NCBI RefSeq assembly: GCF_001610955.1
Contig: NZ_CP014335.1
Location: forward strand, 323,001 to 387,000
DNA length: 64,000 nucleotides
Reading direction: 5' to 3'
Source: Geobacillus thermoleovorans
GTDB taxonomy: Bacteria > Bacillota > Bacilli > Bacillales > Anoxybacillaceae
Shown: one piece after another, positions 35,687 through 44,375 of the stretch
Layout of the letters: every line of letters starts with the position of its first letter
How positions within the stretch are numbered: position 1 is the first letter of the stretch
Program-made: the position numbers and the translations under genes
The notes under the pieces: generated by a model
What the model was told of the DNA's origin: nothing
The model's input: only the letters and a program-made list of their open reading frames with translations
Databases searched by the model: none

Positions 35687-36805
35687 ATGGACATGACGTT
35701 AACAGCCAAAATAAAAATTTACCCAACAGCGGAACAAGCAGAAGTATTGAAAGCCACCCTTTCCGCTTATCGACAAGCGTGCAACGCTGTGTCTGTTGTG
35801 ATTTTTGACACAAAAGTGCTTGCACAAGCCAAGTTACACGACATGACCTATCGTCTACTTCGATCAAACTACGCTTTGCGTTCGCAAATGGCGCAATCTG
35901 TGATTAAAACGGTGATCGCTAGATACCGCTCCCTAAAAAGCAATGGTCACGAATGGACATTGGTTCGCTTTAAAAAGCCTGAATATGATCTCGTTTGGAA
36001 TCGAGATTACTCCATTGTTCAAGGGTTATTTTCTGTCAATACGCTAGAAGGACGAATCAAAGTGTCATTCGAACCAAAAGGCATGGAACCATATTTTGAT
36101 GGCTCATGGACGTTTGGCACAGCCAAACTCGTCTACAAGCATAACAAATTCTTTTTGCACATCCCCATGACCAAAACAATTCCAACCGTAGATGAACACA
36201 ACATTCGCCAAGTGGTCGGTGTCGATGTAGGGGTTAACTTTCTTGCAGTAGCTTATGATTCGCAAGGGAAAACTATCTTTTTTAACGGACGAAAAATCAA
36301 GCATATGCGTGCCAAGTACAAACGAATGCGAAAAACCCTCCAGCAAAAAGGGACGGCTTCTGCGCGTCGGAAGTTGAAAACAATCGGACAACGAGAAAAC
36401 CGTTGGATGACGGATGTGAACCATGCTGTCACGAAGGCACTCGTTCGTCAATATGGAGAACGTACCCTTTTTGTATTAGAAGATTTAACAGGCATTCGTG
36501 AAAAAACAGAACGTGTACGTATCCATGACCGATATGAAACCGTATCGTGGGCTTTCTATCAGTTCCGTCAAATGTTAGAGTATAAGGCACGTTTGCATGG
36601 GTCAAAAGTGATTGTGGTTGCTCCGCATTACACCTCTTTGACATGTCCAAAGTGTGGTCATACGGAAAAAGCCAATCGAAAGAAACGTACACACACCTTT
36701 TGTTGTCGAACATGCGGATATACCTCAAACGATGACCGCATTGGTGCTATGAACCTTCAACGAAAAGGAATAGAGTACATCGTTGAAGGAACGACACAGG
36801 CATGA
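35687..36805 (+). CDS. tnpB: TnpB RNA-guided endonuclease, canonical zinc-ribbon type
   Basis: This 372-residue protein starts at the ATG at 35687 after AGAGAGGTGAGACAA. It has all RuvC residues in the usual order: Asp180 in VVGVDVGVNFLAVAYD, Glu265 in LFVLEDLTGIREK and Asp350 in SNDDRIGAMNLQRKG. A four-cysteine zinc ribbon precedes the last motif (CPKCGHTEKA and FCCRTCGYTS). The length is typical. It should be an active omega-RNA-guided nuclease. Sequence and architecture differ strongly from the TnpB at 1592-2839, although both elements share their ends. Confidence 0.92.
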   Translation: MDMTLTAKIKIYPTAEQAEVLKATLSAYRQACNAVSVVIFDTKVLAQAKLHDMTYRLLRSNYALRSQMAQSVIKTVIARYRSLKSNGHEWTLVRFKKPEYDLVWNRDYSIVQGLFSVNTLEGRIKVSFEPKGMEPYFDGSWTFGTAKLVYKHNKFFLHIPMTKTIPTVDEHNIRQVVGVDVGVNFLAVAYDSQGKTIFFNGRKIKHMRAKYKRMRKTLQQKGTASARRKLKTIGQRENRWMTDVNHAVTKALVRQYGERTLFVLEDLTGIREKTERVRIHDRYETVSWAFYQFRQMLEYKARLHGSKVIVVAPHYTSLTCPKCGHTEKANRKKRTHTFCCRTCGYTSNDDRIGAMNLQRKGIEYIVEGTTQA

Positions 36806-36938
36806 CCTGCGTCGTTGGGTAGTTGTCAACCTGCCCCCTGATGCAACCCCAAGTCAAGGAAGGAGGACGAAGTCCGCTCGCACTTCTGGGGAGTTGCAAG
36901 CCCCCACTTCAAGCGTTAGCTAAGTGGGGGTAGTTGAC
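36780..36938 (+). ncRNA. Predicted omega RNA of the second TnpB cassette
   Basis: The last codons of tnpB and the 130 bases after it form a chain of small hairpins (ACGACACAGGCATGACCTGC, GGGGAGTTGCAAGCCCCC and others). The right-end stem at 36901-36930 closes the chain. This is where the omega RNA scaffold lies in related systems. The guide would start at about 36939 (CGCCCCTCTTGTTTG). The 5' limit is estimated. Confidence 0.6.
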
Positions 36939-37012
36939 CGCCCCTCTTGTTTGTTGTGCAAATTGGTCCGGTTCCTTATTATTTTAAAAATATATAATTT
37001 TTAAAAAATATA

Positions 37013-37041
37013 TTTACAAATCGTTTCGGATTGATTATGAT
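37013..37041 (+). promoter_or_regulatory. Sigma-A promoter of the lysine-degradation leader
   Basis: TTTACA (37013-37018) and TATGAT (37036-37041) are 17 bases apart. A very AT-rich block (36980-37012) lies directly upstream, resembling an UP element. Confidence 0.7.
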
Positions 37042-37047
37042 AATGGC

Positions 37048-37190
37048 ATAAGGTGCAAATTTCTAGTCATAGAATGATCATGCGGGGAAAACTGCGCAGT
37101 CTATCGCGGCGCCTTCGCCGGCGCTTCGCTTCCATAGACAGCGGCCAGTTGCGTCATCGAACCGTGGATGATGCCGGCCGCTTCTTTTTA
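37048..37190 (+). ncRNA. Structured leader RNA or small RNA with two competing hairpins
   Basis: Hairpin 1 pairs AACTG, CGC and GTCTAT (37090-37104) with ATAGAC, GCG and CAGTT (37134-37150), enclosing a GC-rich inner stem. Hairpin 2 is an intrinsic terminator: GCGGCC (37141-37146) with GGCCGC (37176-37181) and GCGTCATC (37151-37158) with GATGATGC (37167-37174), then TTCTTTTT. Both need bases 37141-37150, so only one can form at a time, the layout of an attenuator or riboswitch. It matches no riboswitch class I know, including the lysine class. A stand-alone small RNA of about 140 nt is the alternative. The 225 bases from its end to the next gene hold one weak copy of the intergenic repeat. 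Confidence 0.5.
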
Positions 37191-37415
37191 TGGCGAAAGG
37201 GCCGGGTTTCAGAAGGTTGATCGCGTTTTTCTAGCAGCTTAGTGAAAAAATAACCACTTCTCCTGCATCGACCGCTTTTCGAGAAAAAAGATTTTGATGA
37301 TGTCTTGATGTGAGAAAGCCATTGGTATGATAGGCTGCTTCTTGAACGTGAGACGGGCATGAGGGTGATGGGCGTGCGCATAAACTGAAACGAAGGGCTA
37401 TGAGGAGGGATGGGA

Positions 37416-38594
37416 TTGAACACATTTTCCGATATTGTGCAGACGATGCCGCCATATTTGTTCTCCCGATTTCAGAAGAAAAAAGAAGAATTGCTAAAGC
37501 TCGGGGTCGATGTCATTGATTTAGGGATCGGCGCCCCCGATTTGCCGCCCCCTTCCTTTGTCATCGAAGCGTTGAAAGAAGCGCTCGATGCGCCAGAACA
37601 CTATACGTATTCGCCGTATGGCGGCTGCAGGGAGTATCGGGAAGCGGTCGCGCGTTTTTATGAACGGGAATATGGCGTCAAGCTCGATCCGGAGACCGAG
37701 GTGTTGGCGTTAATCGGCTCGAAAGAAGGAATCGTCCATTTGCTGCAAGCCGTTCTCAATCCCGGCGAGCTCGCCTTAGTGCCTGATCCGGGCTATCCCG
37801 TCTATCGGACGGCCGTCCATTTTGCCCGCGGCCAGAGCCTATCGCTGCCGCTCGATGCGCAACATGGTTATATTCCTCGGTTTGATGCGCTTCCCTCGTC
37901 CGTTTATGACCAAGCGAAAATCATGTTTCTCAATTATCCGAGCAATCCGACGGCCGCCGCTGTCGATTTGGATGTATTTGCCGAAGCCGTTTCACTTGCC
38001 CGTCAGCACCAGATGTTCATTGCTCATGATGCGGCCTACTCGTTCGTGACGTTTGCCGGTTTTCAAGCGCCGAGCATTTTGCAGGTGGACGGGGCAAAGG
38101 AAGTGGCGGTGGAATTTGGATCGTTGTCCAAAAGCTATAACATGGCCGGCTGCCGCATCGGATACGTAGTCGGAAACCGGGACATGATTCGAGCGCTTTC
38201 GGTGATCAAGAGCAACACGGATACGTGCCAGTTTATTCCGATCCAGAAGGCGGCGGTGGCCGCTTTGACGAACGGACGGACGTTTATTCGAGAAAATAGC
38301 CGCATTTATGAACAACGCATGAATATGATGGTCGAGAGACTTCGAGAACTGGGCATCGACGTGCAGCGGCCGAAAGCGACCTTTTTCTTGTGGATCCCGG
38401 TCTATGACGGATACTCGTCCGAACGATTTGCCGCCAAATTGCTGGAAGAAGCGGGAGTCATCGTAACACCGGGAACAGCGTTTGGATCCGCAGGGGAAGG
38501 ATATGTCCGCGTATCGCTGTCAGCGCCGATGGAGCGTCTGCAGCAAGCCGTTGAACGATGGAAGCAAGTGGATTGGGAGGAATCGGCGCGATGA
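37416..38594 (+). CDS. PLP-dependent class I/II aminotransferase (candidate 2-aminoadipate aminotransferase)
   Basis: The start is the TTG at 37416, six bases after GAGGAGGG; an ATG at 37410 touches the ribosome site. The 392-residue enzyme resembles DapL-like fold-type I aminotransferases: VIDLGIGAPDLPPPSFVIEA, HYTYSPYGGCREYREAVARF, LVPDPGYPVYRTAVHFARG, MFLNYPSNPTAAAVDLDVF and the PLP lysine in EFGSLSKSYNMAGCRIGYVV. It overlaps the next gene by four bases (ATGA). Lysine 6-dehydrogenase and a semialdehyde dehydrogenase lie in the same cluster. I infer that it removes the amino group of 2-aminoadipate to give 2-oxoadipate. Other amino acids are possible. Confidence 0.78.
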   Translation: MNTFSDIVQTMPPYLFSRFQKKKEELLKLGVDVIDLGIGAPDLPPPSFVIEALKEALDAPEHYTYSPYGGCREYREAVARFYEREYGVKLDPETEVLALIGSKEGIVHLLQAVLNPGELALVPDPGYPVYRTAVHFARGQSLSLPLDAQHGYIPRFDALPSSVYDQAKIMFLNYPSNPTAAAVDLDVFAEAVSLARQHQMFIAHDAAYSFVTFAGFQAPSILQVDGAKEVAVEFGSLSKSYNMAGCRIGYVVGNRDMIRALSVIKSNTDTCQFIPIQKAAVAALTNGRTFIRENSRIYEQRMNMMVERLRELGIDVQRPKATFFLWIPVYDGYSSERFAAKLLEEAGVIVTPGTAFGSAGEGYVRVSLSAPMERLQQAVERWKQVDWEESAR

Positions 38595-40246
38595 AGAGAA
38601 CGATGCGTCACATCACGGTGGCTCAAGCCATCGTCGAATGTTTCAAACAGGAACAAATCCGTTATGTGTTTGGTGTGCCGGGGGAAAGTTATTTGCCCCT
38701 GCTTGATGCCATCTATGATGAGCCATCCATCGAGTTCATCTCCGCCCGCCATGAAGGGGGTGCTTCCTTTATGGCGGAAGGGTATGCGAAAGCGTCGCGG
38801 AAGTGCGGCGTCGTGCTGGCTACAAGGGCGGTTGGCGGGGCGAACTTAACGATCGGCGTCCATACCGCCAGGCAAGATTCCACTCCGATGGTCGTGTTTT
38901 TGGGGCAAGTGAACAGCCGCTTCCTAGGACGTGAAGGATTTCAGGAAGTCGATATGGAAGCGTTTTTTCGTCCGATCGCAAAATGGGTGGTCGAAATTCG
39001 CGAAGCCGAGCGGGTGCCAGAGCTGGTGCAACGGGCGTTTCGCACCGCGAAAACAGGGCGGCCCGGCCCCGTCGTCGTTTCACTGCCAGAAGATGTATTT
39101 TCCAAAACGATAACGGAAGCAGTGATGGCCGAGACCTATGTGCCGAAGCCGGCCCCAAGGCAAGAGGATATATGGAATATAAAGGAGCGGCTCGAGCGCG
39201 CCAAAAGGCCGCTCGTGATTGCCGGCGGCGGCGTCAAATGGTCGGGAGCCGAGCAGCTGCTGCGCTTATGGGCGGAAAAGTATGCACTTCCAGTCATGGC
39301 GGCGTTCCGGAGGCATGATGTGTTTCCCCACAACCATCCGTGCTATGTCGGCCACCTAGGCCTAGGGACGCCGAAAGAGGTCATGGAAACGGCTGAGCAG
39401 GCCGATGTGGTGATTGCGTTGGGGACGCGGCTGTCGGAAGTGACGACGCAAGATTACCGTTTGCTATCTCCAACGCAGACGCTGATTCATATCGATATTG
39501 ACAGCGATGGGCTCGGAAAAGTGTATGCACCGGATATCGCGGTTTGGGCTGACTGTCGGGAAGCGCTGTCCCGTTTGCTCGATATCGCGGTGCAGCCGTC
39601 TTGGCAGGAATGGGCGGCTGAACGGAGGGAACGGTACGAACAAACGGCCGCGCTGCCGCTTGAAAAACGAACTCTCCATGAAGCGGTCATGGCGAGTTTA
39701 GGTCACCATTTGCCGAAAAATGCGGTCATTACGAACGATGCTGGGAATTTCGCCGGTTGGCTTCACGCCTTTTTCCCGTTTGGGGATGGGCACACGTACA
39801 TCGGCCCGACGTCAGGAGCGATGGGATATGGCATGCCGGCTGCCATTGGCGCGAAACTGGCCTTTCCCGACCGGACCGTCGTTTCTTTATCCGGGGATGG
39901 CGGCTTTATGATGACGGTGCAGGAGTTGGAAACGGCCGCTCGATACGATATTCCGATCATTAGCATTGTGTTTAACAATCATATGTACGGCACCATCCGC
40001 ATGCATCAAGAATTGCAGTTTCCGGGGCGGGTCATCGGCACCGATTTAGGCCGCGTGTCGTTTGCCCGGTTGGCAGAATGCTTGAACAGCTGCGGATTCC
40101 AAGTGCAGACGGAACAACAGTTCACGGAAGCGCTTCTGTTGGCGCTTGAAGCCAAGAAGCCGACGGTGATTGAAGTGTTGACCGATCCGAACCACATTTC
40201 GGTGGCGGCAACGATCCAAGACTTGCGGGCCAAGAGGAAGTCCTGA
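38591..40246 (+). CDS. Thiamine-pyrophosphate enzyme, acetolactate-synthase-like (candidate 2-oxoadipate decarboxylase)
   Basis: The 551-residue protein has the three-domain ALS/benzoylformate-decarboxylase layout. The PYR domain holds the TPP-activating Glu in SARHEGGASFMAEGYAKASR. The middle domain has RPLVIAGGGVKWSGAEQLLR and DVVIALGTRLSEVTTQDYR. The PP domain has the metal motif from SLSGDGGFMMTVQELETAAR to SIVFNNHMYGT (GDG to NN). It is coupled to the aminotransferase by an ATGA overlap. B. subtilis-type acetolactate synthases sit in ilv or als operons; this one does not. Decarboxylation of the neighbouring transaminase product (2-oxoadipate to glutarate semialdehyde) is my inference. 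Confidence 0.78.
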   Translation: MKRTMRHITVAQAIVECFKQEQIRYVFGVPGESYLPLLDAIYDEPSIEFISARHEGGASFMAEGYAKASRKCGVVLATRAVGGANLTIGVHTARQDSTPMVVFLGQVNSRFLGREGFQEVDMEAFFRPIAKWVVEIREAERVPELVQRAFRTAKTGRPGPVVVSLPEDVFSKTITEAVMAETYVPKPAPRQEDIWNIKERLERAKRPLVIAGGGVKWSGAEQLLRLWAEKYALPVMAAFRRHDVFPHNHPCYVGHLGLGTPKEVMETAEQADVVIALGTRLSEVTTQDYRLLSPTQTLIHIDIDSDGLGKVYAPDIAVWADCREALSRLLDIAVQPSWQEWAAERRERYEQTAALPLEKRTLHEAVMASLGHHLPKNAVITNDAGNFAGWLHAFFPFGDGHTYIGPTSGAMGYGMPAAIGAKLAFPDRTVVSLSGDGGFMMTVQELETAARYDIPIISIVFNNHMYGTIRMHQELQFPGRVIGTDLGRVSFARLAECLNSCGFQVQTEQQFTEALLLALEAKKPTVIEVLTDPNHISVAATIQDLRAKRKS

Positions 40247-40316
40247 CGATCATCGCTCGGCGTTCAATGTATAAATTATCTCAATAAATCATCTAGAAAA
40301 ATGGGGGGAGTATACA

Positions 40317-41798
40317 GTGAAAATCCAAAACTATATCAATGGAGAATGGAAGGAGCCAAGCACCGGGCAATTTGCGCCGGTGATCAATCCGGCGACGGGG
40401 GAAACGATTGCCGAGGTGGCGATGTCCGGGCCAAACGATATCGATGAAGCGGTTCAGGCAGCCAAAGAAGCGCAAAAACAGTGGGCCCTCGTGCCGGCGC
40501 CGAAACGCGCGGAAATCTTGTATAAAGTTGGGATGCTGCTAAAGGAGCGGAAAGAACAGTTGGCCCGGCTGTTGACGATGGAAATGGGCAAAGTGATTGA
40601 GGAAGCGCGCGGCGAAGTGCAGGAAGGCATTGATATGGCGTTTTACATGGCGGGAGAAGGACGGCGGTTGTTCGGCGATACGACGCCGTCTGAACTGAAA
40701 GACAAATTCGCCATGAGCGTCCGCACGCCGGTTGGAGTGGTCGGCATCATCACTCCATGGAATTTTCCCATTGCCATCGCCACTTGGAAGTCGTTTCCGG
40801 CCATTGTTGCCGGCAATGCGGTCGTATGGAAGCCAGCGCCCGAGACACCGATCATGGCGCAGGAATTAGCTCGCATTTTTGAAGAAGCGGGCTTGCCGCC
40901 GGGAGTGTTTCATGTGGTCCACGGTGACGGGCCGACAGTCGGCAATGCGCTCGTCGAGCATCTGGATGTCAAGGTCATCTCATTTACCGGATCGAATGAA
41001 GTCGGGCGGATGATTGCGGAAAAATGCGGACGACTGTTGAAAAAAGTGTCGCTCGAAATGGGTGGGAAAAACGCGGTGATCGTCATGGATGATGCCGATT
41101 TGACATTGGCGGTTGACGGCATCATCTGGAGTGCGTTCGGCACATCAGGCCAGCGGTGCACGGCGTGCAGCCGGGTCATCGTCCATGAGCGGGTGAAACA
41201 GGAGCTTGAGCGGCGTCTGCTGGAAGCCGTGAAAACATTGAAAATCGGCAACGGGTTGGATGAAACGGTCAAAGTCGGACCCGTCATCCATGAAGAGGCG
41301 CTGCAAAAGATCGACCGCTACGTGCGCATTGGTGTAGAAGAAGGGGCGAAATTGCTGATTGGCGGTCATCGACTGCGCGAGGGCGACTATGCGCGCGGCT
41401 TTTATTACGCGCCGACGATTTTCACCGATGTCACGCCGAATATGCGCATCGCCCGCGAAGAAATTTTCGGCCCGGTTGTGTCGATCATTTCCGTCCGCAG
41501 TTTGGACGAAGCGATCGCCGTCAACAACAGCGTCGATTATGGGCTGTCAAGCGCCATTTTCACACGCGATGTCAACAATGTATTCCGAGCGATGCGTGAT
41601 TTGGACACCGGCATCGTGTATGTCAACGCCGGCACAACGGGAGCGGAAATTCATTTGCCGTTTGGCGGCACGAAAGGGACGGGCAACGGCCACCGCGACT
41701 CCGGCGTCGCTGCGCTTGACGTATTCACCGAATGGCGGAGCATTTATGTCGATTTCAGCGGCAAGCTGCAGCGGGCGCAAATCGATACCGATGATTGA
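40317..41798 (+). CDS. NAD(P)-dependent aldehyde dehydrogenase (candidate aminoadipate/glutarate semialdehyde dehydrogenase)
   Basis: The 493-residue enzyme starts with GTG after GGGGGGAG. Conserved ALDH features are FPIAIATWKSFPAIVAGNA, VISFTGSNEVGRMIAEKCGR, the general base Glu in SLEMGGKNAVIVMDDADLTL and the catalytic Cys in GTSGQRCTACSRVIVHE. Then REEIFGPVVSIISV and FGGTKGTGNGHRDSG follow. The neighbours suggest aldehydes from lysine: 2-aminoadipate 6-semialdehyde made by lysine 6-dehydrogenase, and possibly glutarate semialdehyde made by the TPP enzyme. Specificity cannot be read directly. Confidence 0.85.
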   Translation: MKIQNYINGEWKEPSTGQFAPVINPATGETIAEVAMSGPNDIDEAVQAAKEAQKQWALVPAPKRAEILYKVGMLLKERKEQLARLLTMEMGKVIEEARGEVQEGIDMAFYMAGEGRRLFGDTTPSELKDKFAMSVRTPVGVVGIITPWNFPIAIATWKSFPAIVAGNAVVWKPAPETPIMAQELARIFEEAGLPPGVFHVVHGDGPTVGNALVEHLDVKVISFTGSNEVGRMIAEKCGRLLKKVSLEMGGKNAVIVMDDADLTLAVDGIIWSAFGTSGQRCTACSRVIVHERVKQELERRLLEAVKTLKIGNGLDETVKVGPVIHEEALQKIDRYVRIGVEEGAKLLIGGHRLREGDYARGFYYAPTIFTDVTPNMRIAREEIFGPVVSIISVRSLDEAIAVNNSVDYGLSSAIFTRDVNNVFRAMRDLDTGIVYVNAGTTGAEIHLPFGGTKGTGNGHRDSGVAALDVFTEWRSIYVDFSGKLQRAQIDTDD

Positions 41799-41955
41799 AC
41801 CGGGCTGTCGCTTGCAACATGGCCGGCAAAAGAGAAGCGAAGATCAACGTGGAACATATATCGTGAATCGAAGCAGCGGCCGCGGCAAAGATGTGAAAAA
41901 AGCGGCTGTCATGTGAGCGTATGGCAAAGAATCGGTGACAGAGGGGGAAAGAACG

Positions 41956-43113
41956 ATGAAAGTGCTCGTGCTTGGAGCGGGGCTGATGGGCAAAGAAGCA
42001 GCACGCGATTTAGTGCAAAGCCAAGATGTTGAGGCGGTGACGTTGGCGGATGTCGATTTGGCCAAGGCGGAGCAGACGGTGCGGCAGCTTCATTCCAAAA
42101 AGCTTGCCGCTGTGCGGGTGGATGCCAGCGACAAGCGGCAGCTGTCGGCTTTCATGAAAGGGCACGATGTGGTTGTCAACGCCTTGTTTTACCAGTTTAA
42201 CGAAACGGTGGCGAAAACAGCTATTGCAGCTGGCGTCCATTCTGTCGATTTAGGCGGCCATATCGGCCATATCACCGACCGGGTGCTTGAGCTGCATGAA
42301 CAAGCCCAAGCCGCTGGGGTGACCATCATCCCCGACCTTGGCGTCGCACCCGGAATGATCAACATTTTATCCGGCTATGGGGCAAGCCAGCTTGATGAAG
42401 TCGAATCGATCCAACTGTATGTCGGCGGCATCCCCGTCCGCCCTGAGCCGCCGCTCGAGTACAACCATGTGTTTTCCTTGGAAGGGCTGCTTGACCATTA
42501 CACCGATCCGTCTCTCATTATCCGCGACGGCCAAAAGCAGGAAGTGCCGTCGCTTTCCGAAGTGGAACCGATTTATTTCGACCGGTTTGGGCCGCTTGAA
42601 GCGTTTCATACCTCAGGAGGGACGTCGACGCTCTCGCGCTCGTTTCCGAACTTGAAGCGGCTCGAGTACAAAACGATCCGCTACCGCGGCCATGCGGAAA
42701 AATGCAAGCTGCTTGTCGATTTGAATTTGACGCGCAACGATGTGGAAGTTGAGATCAATGGATGCAGAGTCAAGCCGCGCGATGTGCTGCTTTCCGTCCT
42801 GAAGCCGCTGCTCGATTTGAAAGGAAAAGATGATGTGGTGTTGCTTCGGGTCATCGTCGGCGGTAGAAAAGATGGAAAAGAAACGGTGCTGGAATACGAA
42901 ACCGTCACGTTCAATGACCGCGAAAATAAGGTGACGGCGATGGCGCGTACGACGGCCTACACCATTTCCGCTGTCGCCCAGCTCATCGGCCGTGGGGTGA
43001 TCACAAAGCGCGGCGTCTATCCGCCGGAGCAAATCGTTCCGGGGGATGTATATATGGACGAGATGAAAAAACGAGGAGTGGTGATTAACGAGAAGAAAAC
43101 GGTTCGCTTATGA
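41956..43113 (+). CDS. lysDH: L-lysine 6-dehydrogenase (saccharopine dehydrogenase family)
   Basis: The start is the ATG at 41956 after GAGGGGGAAAGAACG, giving 385 residues. The Rossmann fold begins [20 protein letters not shown], followed by [20 protein letters not shown] and [20 protein letters not shown]. An NAD-dependent lysine 6-dehydrogenase of this family and of closely similar length is known from Geobacillus stearothermophilus; it forms 2-aminoadipate 6-semialdehyde, which cyclises to piperideine-6-carboxylate. The ALDH gene just upstream would oxidise that product. It is the last gene of the cluster, and a strong terminator follows. Confidence 0.85.
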   Translation: MKVLVLGAGLMGKEAARDLVQSQDVEAVTLADVDLAKAEQTVRQLHSKKLAAVRVDASDKRQLSAFMKGHDVVVNALFYQFNETVAKTAIAAGVHSVDLGGHIGHITDRVLELHEQAQAAGVTIIPDLGVAPGMINILSGYGASQLDEVESIQLYVGGIPVRPEPPLEYNHVFSLEGLLDHYTDPSLIIRDGQKQEVPSLSEVEPIYFDRFGPLEAFHTSGGTSTLSRSFPNLKRLEYKTIRYRGHAEKCKLLVDLNLTRNDVEVEINGCRVKPRDVLLSVLKPLLDLKGKDDVVLLRVIVGGRKDGKETVLEYETVTFNDRENKVTAMARTTAYTISAVAQLIGRGVITKRGVYPPEQIVPGDVYMDEMKKRGVVINEKKTVRL

Positions 43114-43163
43114 AAAAAGCATCATAGAGTGATGATAAGAGATGATGACAATGATCCGAATAA

Positions 43164-43204
43164 AAAACACGCCTGTTTCTCACCGAGAAACGGGCGTGTT
43201 TTCG
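43164..43204. terminator. Bidirectional terminator after the lysine cluster
   Basis: AAAACACGCCTGTTTCTC (43164-43181) pairs with GAGAAACGGGCGTGTTTT (43185-43202), with one mismatch, flanked by A and T runs. It serves both lysDH and the convergent MFS remnant. Confidence 0.9.
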
Positions 43205-43225
43205 TTTTGTCCGCAACGGTTGCTT

Positions 43226-44316
43226 TTATACAGTTTTCGTTGCCGATGGCTCCCGTTTGCGCCAGGCAAGGAAAAGGAATGCAACAAGCGACAGCGCCAT
43301 GGCGATCATAAACGGCGCCTTTGCGGAAACGGCATGACCGATGACGCCAGATAGCACTGGAGCGATGGCCGACCCCATCCAGCGAACGAAGTTGTACATG
43401 CCGGAAGTGACGCCGCGTTCATACGGCGATGTTTCCATCACATAGCCTGTAAACAAGGCGTTGTTTAAGCCGGATACAAGGCCCGACAAAATGATAAGGA
43501 CGATCATGAACCATGTTTGTTCAGCGACCGCTAAAAGCAGCAATAAAACGGCAAACAGCAATAAGCTGTAAGGCAATATTTGTTTCGATTCGTATTTTGC
43601 TTCAAGCCGGTGGGCCAACGCTGCCGATCCGTAGGCGAGGCAAAGCCCCCAGCCGAAAAAGACAAGACCGATTTGAATCGCCGATAACTTCATGACCAGA
43701 GGCGAATAGGCCAAAACAACGAAAAAGCCGTAATAATAAAGCATCCCGCCGATCGCCCCTTTTAAAAACGGCGGAAAGGCGAGCAGATGCCGCATTTCCT
43801 GCCATCCGACTGCTTTTTTCGGTTTTCCTTTGTTTGGATCATACACAAAAAATGCGACAAGCAAAAAGGCGATAAAAATGAGTACGCTTGTGCCGATAAA
43901 CGGGTAGCGCCATGAATGTTGGCCCAGCAGTCCACCGATGAGCGGACCGCCGGCCATGCCGAGGCCGATCGCCGCCTCATACAAGCCGACAGCGGTGCTT
44001 GCCTGCAGTGTCAAAGCGATTAACAGTGTCATAGCCGTTGCAAAAAAGGTGGCATTGCCAAGCCCCCAACCGGCGCGGAAGATCGACAGTTGTGGAATGT
44101 CGGCGGCGAAACCGCACAATAATGAGAAAATCGTGACAAGGCCAAGTCCGATCACCATCATTTGTTTATCACCAACGCGGCTGACGACAAGGCCAACGGG
44201 AATCATCATGACCGCCATCGTAAAAATATAGGCGGTAAACAACATTTCCACTTGCCAGTGGGTCGCGCCGATGCTTTCGGCGATGACCGGCAAAATCGGA
44301 TCGACGACGAAAAAAC
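43226..44316 (-). pseudogene. MFS transporter lacking its start and first membrane helix
   Basis: The protein is a good 12-helix-type MFS sequence from FVVDPILPVIAESIGATHWQ onward, with the loop motif GLVVSRVGDKQMMVIGLGLV and later LGMAGGPLIGGLLGQHSWRY. It lacks the N-terminal helix that should precede VDPILP. Upstream of about 44316 the frame runs straight into the terminator of the molybdenum operon (44329-44362) and has no ribosome site. A deletion seems to have fused the body of the gene to the neighbour's end. It would need a new start to be expressed and is probably dead. Confidence 0.7.
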
Positions 44317-44328
44317 GTCGCACAAAAC

Positions 44329-44362
44329 AAAAAAAGATATCCCCGCTAGACTCGGGATATCC
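44329..44362 (-). terminator. Terminator of the molybdoenzyme operon
   Basis: On the minus strand GATATCCCG and CGGGGATATC form a hairpin with a short loop, followed by seven T. It begins 14 bases after the last stop of the operon. Confidence 0.85.
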
Positions 44363-44375
44363 GGTTATGTGAAGG

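Larger units (their letters stand above)
35586..36938 (+). mobile_element. Second IS200/IS605-type tnpB-only cassette
   Basis: The left end (35586-35639) is a hairpin of CCCCCACTT and AAGTGGGGG flanked by GGCGAGGAGA and AGGAATCGC, nearly the same as the left end of the first cassette. The right end (36901-36938) pairs CCCCCACTT with AAGTGGGGG and closes with TAGTTGAC. No tnpA is present. The 130 bases between thiC and this element hold nothing I can identify. Confidence 0.78.

Noticed and set aside
37048-37190. Lysine riboswitch (L box) or another known riboswitch class
   Set aside because: The AAGGTGC string near 37050 is tempting, but the other conserved L-box pieces and its five-helix layout are missing; THI, SAM, FMN, glycine, fluoride and T-box signatures were not found either.
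37330-37352. Sigma-54 (-24/-12) promoter before the aminotransferase gene
   Set aside because: TTGGTATGATAGGCTGC looks similar, but GG and GC are 11 rather than 10 bases apart and the flanking positions do not fit.
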